The notes under the pieces are model-generated. The model worked only from the letters and a program-made list of their open reading frames with translations, had not been told where the DNA came from and searched no databases. Source: Halisarca cf. caerulea (lineage: Eukaryota > Porifera > Demospongiae > Chondrillida > Halisarcidae). From it: a DNA stretch of 12,500 bases. A program made the position numbers and the translations under genes. Every line of letters starts with the position of its first letter. The stretch's first letter is position 1. Shown here piece by piece: positions 7,402 through 12,500 of the stretch. The stretch covers positions 4,495,479 through 4,507,978 of the forward strand of contig CAUJGJ010000313.1 of NCBI GenBank assembly GCA_963170055.1. The letters are read 5' to 3'.

Positions 7402-8586
7402 TCTTTACTACTCCTGCGTCATGCCTTTTCAATCCCGAAGATCCTTTATCTCCTCAGGACTTCACCCTGTTTTCGTTCCCCTGAATTGGCCAGATTTGAT
7501 CAATTGCTCCAATCTATCACATGTGCTGTCCTCAATGTCAACTTATCGGATGACAGGGTGTGGACCCAGGCATCTCTCCCTGTCTCCTTAGGAGGAATTG
7601 GAGTGCGTAGAGCAGTTCAGCTTGCACCTTCCGCTTTTCTAGCCTCAGCTGCTGGCTGCCTTATGCTCTCCAAGGAGATTTTGCCTCTTTGTCTACACAA
7701 TTCACCATCTCCGGTTACCATAGATGCACTGGCTCTTTGGAAATCCACAACTTCGGAACCTCCTCCAACCAGTCCAGCTGACATTGCTCAGAGGGCATGG
7801 GACAGGCCTCAAACCACCTCCTGCCTCACTTCCCTTCTGAACAATGATCCAGACATGAAGACTAGAGCAAGGTTGCTGGGTGCATCCTCCAAGGAATCAG
7901 GTGCATGGCTTAACGCCCCCCCTGTGTCTTCCTTGGGCCTCCGTTTGGACAATGACACAATCACCATCGCAGTCAGTCTACGTCTGGGAGTTGCACTCTG
8001 CCGTCCTCACCCTTGCAAACAATGTGGGTCTCCCGTGGATGAGTTTGCTCTACATGGTCTAAGTTGTGTACGTAGCCAAGGTCGTCACTCTCGCCACAAT
8101 GAGCTTAACGACATCATCCATCGGTCTCTATCCACTGCTGGGATACCCTCCCAGAAAGAGCCTTGTGGCCTCAGCCGCCAAGATGGGAAACAGCCCGATG
8201 GGGTCACCATGCTCCCATGGAATAGTGGTCGTCCCTTGGTTTGGGATGCCACTTGTTCTGATACTTTTGCACCATCGCACCTCTCCCTCGCATCTCGTAA
8301 GTGTGGAGCTGTTGCTGATCAGGCAGAAGTGATCAAGGCATCTCAGTACCGCCATCTGGACACCACTCACACCTTCGCACCAGTCTCTGTAGAGACAATT
8401 GGAGCCTTTGGTCAAGAGACCCTCTACTTCCTAAAAGAAGTTGGTTGCCGTCTTCGCACTCTTTCTGGGGAGGCTCAATCCCATCAACATTTAATTCAAA
8501 GGCTGTCAATTGCTGTTCAACGGGGAAATGCACTATCGATCCGCGGATCCCTTTGTTCACTTTTTGACATTGATGACATTGATTAA
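7402..8586 (+). CDS. Non-LTR retrotransposon Pol, C-terminal fragment (RT end, Zn motif, endonuclease-like domain)
   Basis: About 394 codons are open with no stop or frameshift to TAA 8584. The frame has no proper start and runs back into the TA tract, so the 5' part is lost. Reading from 7402: LLRHAFSIPKILYLLRTSP, then SLGGIGVRRAVQLAPSAF (about 7582-7635), the C-terminal motif of this class of reverse transcriptases. Next is a Cys-Cys-His-Cys cluster (CKQCG to HGLSC, about 8014-8067), then GRHSRHNEL, KQPDGV and RPLVWDAT. In order, these match the CCHC plus PD-(D/E)xK-like restriction-type endonuclease seen at the end of R2-like elements. The end is SVETIGAFG and RLSIAVQRGNALSI. Family knowledge: such proteins nick the target and prime reverse transcription. 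The catalytic palm (YxDD) is absent, so this is a 5'-truncated, non-autonomous copy. The lack of disabling mutations suggests recent insertion; domestication is less likely. Confidence 0.88.
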   Translation, partial: SLLLLRHAFSIPKILYLLRTSPCFRSPELARFDQLLQSITCAVLNVNLSDDRVWTQASLPVSLGGIGVRRAVQLAPSAFLASAAGCLMLSKEILPLCLHNSPSPVTIDALALWKSTTSEPPPTSPADIAQRAWDRPQTTSCLTSLLNNDPDMKTRARLLGASSKESGAWLNAPPVSSLGLRLDNDTITIAVSLRLGVALCRPHPCKQCGSPVDEFALHGLSCVRSQGRHSRHNELNDIIHRSLSTAGIPSQKEPCGLSRQDGKQPDGVTMLPWNSGRPLVWDATCSDTFAPSHLSLASRKCGAVADQAEVIKASQYRHLDTTHTFAPVSVETIGAFGQETLYFLKEVGCRLRTLSGEAQSHQHLIQRLSIAVQRGNALSIRGSLCSLFDIDDID

Positions 8587-8696
8587 TTACTTTTGACATA
8601 GGTTTTTTTTTTTTTTTCTTTGCTTGTGTGGTTATCTGTTTATTAGTTCCTTTTTTTTCTCTCCTTATGTATGTGTACATTAATGTGTATATTTAT

Positions 8697-8737
<41 letters not shown>

Positions 8738-8760
8738 TATATATATATATATATTATATT
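8587..8760. repeat. Retrotransposon 3' tail: T tract and TA microsatellite
   Basis: A run of about 15 T at 8605-8619 and a second T-rich patch near 8651 are followed by an imperfect TA array at about 8690-8760. The TA tract mirrors the one at the other end of the fragment. Confidence 0.85.
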
Positions 8761-8775
8761 AATTGATTCCTTCCT

Positions 8776-8812
8776 GCATGGCTCGCCAACAGAATGGGGT
8801 CAGAAGGACCAT
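8776..8812. repeat. Right inverted flank of the retrotransposon fragment
   Basis: GCATGGCTCGCCAACAGAATGG, then GGTCAGAAGGACC, corresponds to the inverted complement of 7256-7290 with small indels. Confidence 0.55.
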
Positions 8813-8942
8813 GCACCATGCAAGTGACAGATGGTGTGCAGACTATATTATATATATATTATGTTGCTGTGCTCGTATGACGCCAGATAGATGATTAATT
8901 TTTCAGCATTATATAGCCAGTAGAATTTGAAATGAATCCGAT

Positions 8943-8973
8943 GTTTCAGCAGTGAATCTACTGCCTTCATCAG
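8943..8973 (-). ncRNA. Second hammerhead-ribozyme-like core motif
   Basis: The minus strand reads CTGATGA (8973-8967), AGGCAGT, an AGATTC loop, ACTGCT, then GAAAC (8947-8943). The CTGATGA and GAAA strands flank a pairable stem with one bulge. Compared with 2249-2274 it has the same layout, CTGAYGAAGGC with GCYGAAAC. Helix I and helix III pairing is not convincing by eye. Confidence 0.35.
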
Positions 8974-8977
8974 AGAT

Positions 8978-9168
8978 CACTGTAGACTCACTGTAGATTC
9001 ACTGTAGACTCACTGTAGACTCACTGTAGACTCACTGTAGACTCACTGTAGACTCACTGTAGATTCACTGTAGACTCACTGTAGATTCACTGTAGATTCA
9101 CTGTAGACTCACTGTAGATTCACTGTAGATTCACTGTAGATTCACTAGCTGTAGATTCACTGTAGATT
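8978..9168. repeat. 11-bp satellite
   Basis: About 17 units of ACTGTAGAYTC, with C or T at the variable site and one interrupted unit (TTCACTAGCTG near 9141). The unit GTAGATTCACT is the same sequence as the hairpin region of the adjacent hammerhead-like motif. Confidence 0.93.
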
Positions 9169-9218
9169 CACTGCCGAAACATTGGATCTATTTCAAATTC
9201 TATATACTGGCTAGTGAT

Positions 9219-9588
9219 GAACGATAATCATGAATGAATAATTATTATATACCTAGCCACTCAGGCCTATATTTCAGCCAGATATATGTTCACTTAAATT
9301 TGCAGCTTTATCTTATGGTCTTATGACAGTCATGCATTTGATATGTACCTACATCTCATATACAGTCCACTTTCCCCAGCTGATAATGTGGCCCTGGTGT
9401 ATTCCAGCATGCTGCTTACATTTTCATGCAGATAGCAGAAAACACATTGATGATTGCTCACACATCAAAAGAACAAACTGAAATACAAACAAACCAATGC
9501 ACTTGGCTATAAAAGTACGCACGCTTACGCTCAGCAAGACTATGTTTGTGCCTAACTGATTTTTGCATTCTTGAAGCTGCTTTCTTCG
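9219..9588. other. ORMDL 3' flank
   Basis: No gene is seen. This should include the 3' untranslated region of the minus-strand ORMDL gene. No AATAAA occurs on that strand; GATAAA at 9312-9307 is a possible weak variant. Confidence 0.4.
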
Positions 9589-11397
9589 TCAATATTTGTT
9601 GATTTGAAAAGGTCTGTACTTGTGAAATACGGGGAGCTTAGGGATCACGGCTATCATCAGTGCAAACAGGTTGATCACAAAGTGATTGAACCGGTACTCA
9701 GTGTAGAAGCTAGCAAGGATGAACCTACATGGGTATTGAACATGACACGTCTCAAATCTGCCTATTCTCCAATGCTGCACAATAGCACACACATTGCACA
9801 TATGGACATAGTGCTGTTGACTCATTCATAGGTAGTTTACACTATGGGTCACCACACACTACTGGTCAGTACACACTCCTGGCTAGTACACACTCCTGGT
9901 TAGCACACACTCCTGGTTAGTACACACTCCTGGTTAGCACACACTCCTGGACAGTACACACCTCTGGTTAGTACACAATCCTGGTTAGCACACACTCCTG
10001 GTTAGTACACACTCCTGGTTAGCACACACTCTTGGTTAGCACACACTCCTGGTTAGTACACACTCCTGGTTAGCACACACTCCTGGTTAGCACACACTCC
10101 TGGTTAGTACACACTCCTGGTCAGTACACACTCCTGGTTAGTACACACTCCTGGTTAGCACACACTCCTGGTTAGCACACATTCCTGGTTAGCACACACT
10201 CCTGGTTAGTACACACTCCTGGTTAGCACACACTCCTGGTTAGCACACACTCCTGGTTAGTACACACTCCTGGTTAGCACACACTCCTGGACAGTACACA
10301 CCTCTGGTTAGTACACAATCCTGGTTAGCACACACTCCTGGTTAGTACACACTCCTGGTTAGTACACACTCCTGGTTAGCACACACTCTTGGTTAGCACA
10401 CACTCCTGGTTAGTACACACTCCTGGTTAGCACACACTCCTGGTTAGCACACACTCCTGGTTAGTACACACTCCTGGTCAGTACACACTCCTGATTAGCA
10501 CACACTCCTGGTTAGCACACACTCCTGGTTAGCACACATTCCTGGTTAGCACACACTCCTGGTTAGTACACACTCCTGGTTAGCACACACTCCTGGTTAG
10601 TACACACTCCTGGTTAGTACACACTCCTGGTCAGCACACACTCCTGGTTAGTACACACTCCTGGTCAGCACACACTCCTGGTCAGTACACACTCCTGGTT
10701 AGCACACACTCCTGGTTAGTACACACTCGTAGTTAGCACACACTCCTGGTTAGTACACACTCCTGGTTAGCACACACTCCTGGTTAGCACACACTCCTGG
10801 TTAGCACACACTCCTGGTTAGCACACACTCCTGGTTAGCACACACTCCTGGTTAGCACACACTCCTGGTTAGTACACACTCCTGGTTAGCACACACTCCT
10901 GGTTAGTACACACTCCTGGTTAGTACACACACTCCTGGTCACCACATGCATAATAATGCATAACAAGTCGTTGCAACTTACAGAAGAACCGGTACAACGA
11001 CAAAGAACTTCCTTGAGGGTGCTAGCTCGTCTCCTTCCTCTTCCATCTGCTCCCAGTGTGTCAGTCGTCTTGTTTCTCCCTGGTCGTCTGATATGAAAGG
11101 CGTTCCTTTCACGTAATGGAAGAAGAGGTATGCTGCCTGTAAATAGGACCAAGAGAATAATAGAAGTTAATAGCAAGAGCTTAGACTGAGCACGTATGCA
11201 AATGTTAGTGCTTCTCTGCTCACAATACTATGAGAAACATTCGTCAATGTCCAGACTAAAGGAACGCTGAAGAGGGGGACTGCCATGAGAAAGAAATGGA
11301 CTCCCAAAACGATGAGTACGTACGCCATCCAGGCACCTTTGTTTGTTAACCACGATACGTTTCTGGCATCCTTCAAAACGTCCTCTTCGCCGGCCAT
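9589..11397 (-). CDS. ORMDL: ORMDL sphingolipid biosynthesis regulator, complete, three exons
   Basis: Exons 11397-11224, 11136-10982 and 9724-9589 join in frame to 154 residues; human ORMDLs have 153. Exon 1 gives MAGEEDVLKD to VVWTLTNV-like PLVWTLTNVSHSI, followed by donor GTGAGC. Exon 2, after TTTACAG, gives AAYLFFHYVKGTPF, DDQGETRRLTHWEQM and SRKFFVVVPV, donor GTAAGT. A split Leu codon leads into FILASFYTEYRFNHFVIN, IPKLPVFHKYRPF and the family-typical ending INKY. Four hydrophobic segments fit the ER membrane topology. Asn13 aligns with the Asn of human ORMDL3 reported in ceramide sensing. Family role: ORMDLs bind serine palmitoyltransferase in the ER and restrain sphingolipid synthesis when ceramide is high. 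Intron 1 is 87 bp. Intron 2 is 1257 bp and mostly minisatellite; its acceptor (CCATGTAG) has a poor pyrimidine tract. It is divergent with the chaperonin-like gene, start codons 20 bp apart. Confidence 0.96.
9849..10943. repeat. 17-bp minisatellite filling ORMDL intron 2
   Basis: About 64 units of 17 bp, plus-strand form TTAGYACACACTCCTGG. Variants such as GGACAGTACACACCTCTGG followed by ACACAATCC recur exactly 340 bp apart (9949 and 10289), giving a 20-unit larger period. In the transcribed sense the unit reads GTGTGTRCTAACCAGGA, so many units contain TACTAAC followed by CAGG. Confidence 0.96.
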
Positions 11398-11423
11398 TGT
11401 TGCGTGGGTACGATAAAATGGCC
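11392..11423. promoter_or_regulatory. Ultra-compact bidirectional start region
   Basis: The ORMDL ATG (minus, 11397-11395) and the chaperonin-like ATG (plus, 11418-11420) are separated by 20 bp. The region is symmetrical: GGCCATT at 11392-11398 is the inverse of AATGGCC at 11417-11423, so both proteins start ATGGCC. ATGGCSG around a start codon resembles the TISU/YY1 element of genes with very short 5' leaders. Promoter activity is inferred. Confidence 0.6.
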
Positions 11424-12080
11424 GACAATTGGGAGCGGGAAATAAAGAAAAATCTCCTTGTTCTCAAATCTGTTTGTAAGTGTACCTAATTATTCTGTTC
11501 GTCTTGACTTAATGTAACTCTGCTTTTGAATGCAGACTACTCTGTTAAAAGCCTTCTTGGACCAAATAAAATGTGGGTGATGCACTTACAAACATGTACC
11601 GCTTGCATTTTGTAACTTTGTCTTGTTGCTTTTCATTTGTGCAAGGCTAAAATGTTGTATGAGTGAAACATCCGACGAAGAACAGATATTTAGCGACACG
11701 ATGAAACTAATGGAATGTCTAAGTATCAATGTATGTGAGCAGGGAACACAATCTTTTATGAAAGTGCATGTACTTGCAAGTGGCTGCCTCTGCCTCCATT
11801 TTTATTATGACGTCATTACTAGCTTCATGGAAAATGGAGGGAGTACGCAAGGCTGGTAACGCTAGACTATGTTTGTAGTATTATCTTGTTCTGTTTTGAC
11901 ATACAGTATTATGTGTTTATATGTTTTATGAAGATTGTTGTAATATGTTTGTAGAATGCTGGATTTAGCCTGCTCTACGACATGGCCCTCTCACACCACA
12001 CATACTACGGATGTGGGACAACCACACTGGTTGTCATGTGTGCGTTGTTGTGCGAGGAGTGTTTCCGTCTTCTCACAGAG
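11418..12080 (+). CDS. Group II chaperonin-like protein (BBS12/BBS10/MKKS type), N-terminal exons, 3' partial
   Basis: Four exons join in frame: 11418-11475, 11536-11572, 11646-11730 and 11955-12080. Donors are GTAAGT, GTGGGT, GTATGT and GTCAGT; acceptors are TGCAG, GCAAG and TGTAG. The product starts MADNWEREIKKNLLVLKSV, then YYSVKSLLGPNKMLKCCMS, TMKLMECLSIN, NAGFSLLYDM, and YYGCGTTTLVVMCALLCEEC. LGP near residue 30 and the G-x-GTTTLVV block match the start of chaperonin equatorial domains (GDGTTS in CCT). The degenerate GCGTTT in place of GDGTTS fits the BBS chaperonin-like family. The spacing and the words LLGP, KLMECL and EEC most resemble BBS12 by memory; BBS10 or MKKS cannot be excluded. 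These proteins assist BBSome assembly for ciliary trafficking. Exon 4 ends in phase 0 at LLTE. Later exons lie beyond 12080 and probably beyond the window. Confidence 0.72.
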
Positions 12081-12182
12081 GTCAGTGTGTTGGTCCATTA
12101 GTTTATGAAAAAAATATCCACCACTTATTTGTGTTGTACTGATCTGTGTTGGGATTCATGGTTCATTGTGATTTGTTCACTT

Positions 12183-12260
<78 letters not shown>

Positions 12261-12383
12261 AGTGTTTCCGTCCTCTCACAGAGGTCAGTGAGTTGGCCAT
12301 TAGTTTATGAAAAAATTATCTGCCACTTACGTGTGTTGCACTGATCTGTGTTGGGATTTATAATTCATTGTGATTTATTCACA
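12053..12383. repeat. 203-bp tandem duplication of exon tail, donor and intron
   Basis: 12053-12180 and 12256-12383 are near-identical. Each holds the exon end GAGGAGTGTTTCCGTC with CTCACAGAG, the donor GTCAGTG, then TTAGTTTATGAAAAAA and CTGATCTGTGTTGGGATT. Each is followed by a CA microsatellite. The second exon fragment has no strong acceptor and is probably a non-functional exon copy. Confidence 0.9.
12186..12256. repeat. CA microsatellite
   Basis: Pure CA tract of about 35 units between the two copies of the 203-bp duplication. Confidence 0.97.
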
Positions 12384-12389
12384 CACACA

Positions 12390-12421
<32 letters not shown>

Positions 12422-12500
12422 ACAAACTTTTGTATACACACAAATACACACAAACACACATGCAAACACACACGCACATACACACACGCACACGCACACA
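12381..12500. repeat. Imperfect CA microsatellite running off the window
   Basis: CA-rich tract with interruptions (CACAAACAC, CACGCACAT) that follows the second duplication copy and reaches the right edge. Confidence 0.95.

Larger units (their letters stand above)
8912..9213. mobile_element. Inverted-repeat element enclosing an 11-bp satellite
   Basis: The left arm (8912-8965) and the reverse complement of the right arm (9162-9213) share AGCCAGTA, GAATTTGAAAT, ATCC, ATGTTTC and GCAGTGAATCTAC in the same order, with a 4-bp indel and scattered changes. Between them is the satellite at about 8978-9168. No protein is encoded. Both arms carry the strand ending GCYGAAACAT of a hammerhead-like motif; the left arm also carries CTGATGA. 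Non-autonomous retroelements with inverted or direct termini and hammerhead motifs (Penelope-like elements, retrozymes) are possible relatives, by inference only. Confidence 0.6.

Noticed and set aside
7166..7432. Minus-strand frame with Ile-Tyr repeats
   Set aside because: Translation of the TA microsatellite.
8128..8680. Minus-strand frames over the retrotransposon
   Set aside because: Shadows of the Pol frame on the plus strand, which carries the recognisable motifs.
11228..11467. Minus-strand 79-residue frame starting upstream of ORMDL
   Set aside because: Different frame from ORMDL exon 1 and antisense to the first exon of the divergent gene; no conserved features.
11623..11859. Continuous 78-residue frame as a separate gene
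   Set aside because: Its first part is exon 3 of the chaperonin-like gene; after the GTATGT donor at 11731 the frame reads through intron.
12105..12344. Open frame with a Thr-His run
   Set aside because: Product of the CA microsatellite between the two duplication copies.
1..12500. tRNA or rRNA genes
   Set aside because: No cloverleaf with A and B box spacing and no rRNA core sequence was recognised by eye on either strand; a dedicated scan was not possible.

Overview
This is a metazoan nuclear genome window. Genes have short GT-AG introns, a canonical AATAAA poly(A) signal is present, and two conserved animal proteins can be rebuilt by joining exons: ORMDL, and a BBS-type chaperonin-like protein. 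The short introns, a head-to-head gene pair with almost no spacer, and a cnidarian/sponge-style non-LTR retrotransposon fragment suggest a compact early-branching invertebrate, possibly a demosponge. That placement is inference. There is no sign of prokaryotic organisation.

The left third (1-3268) is a chain of tandem repeats. It holds a 30-bp array that is translatable from the window edge into a unique tail ending at 768, TG microsatellites, a 30/60-bp higher-order minisatellite, a hammerhead-ribozyme-like core at 2249-2274, a 24-bp minisatellite, and a 23-bp array with an E-box in every unit. Positions 3269-4819 hold no recognised gene, only decayed transposon-like sequence and one candidate inverted-repeat element (4231-4731). 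A clear 699-bp TIR element (4820-5518) with internal hairpins follows, 46 bp before an exon.

The middle contains the last two exons of an unrecognised gene with an Arg/Gly/Ser-rich C-terminus (5565-6740, poly(A) signal at 7006). Next comes the uninterrupted C-terminal part of a retrotransposon Pol protein (about 7402-8586), flanked by TA tracts and inverted repeats. An inverted-repeat element (8912-9213) then surrounds an 11-bp satellite and carries a second hammerhead-like core.

The right third holds a complete three-exon ORMDL gene on the minus strand (9589-11397; 154 aa), an ER regulator of sphingolipid synthesis. Its second intron is mostly a 1.1-kb 17-bp minisatellite. Only 20 bp from its ATG, a divergent gene begins on the plus strand (11418 onward). 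Its first four exons join in frame into the N-terminus of a group II chaperonin-like protein, closest by eye to BBS12/BBS10. The tail of its fourth exon, with the splice donor, is duplicated 203 bp downstream, and both copies end in CA microsatellites.
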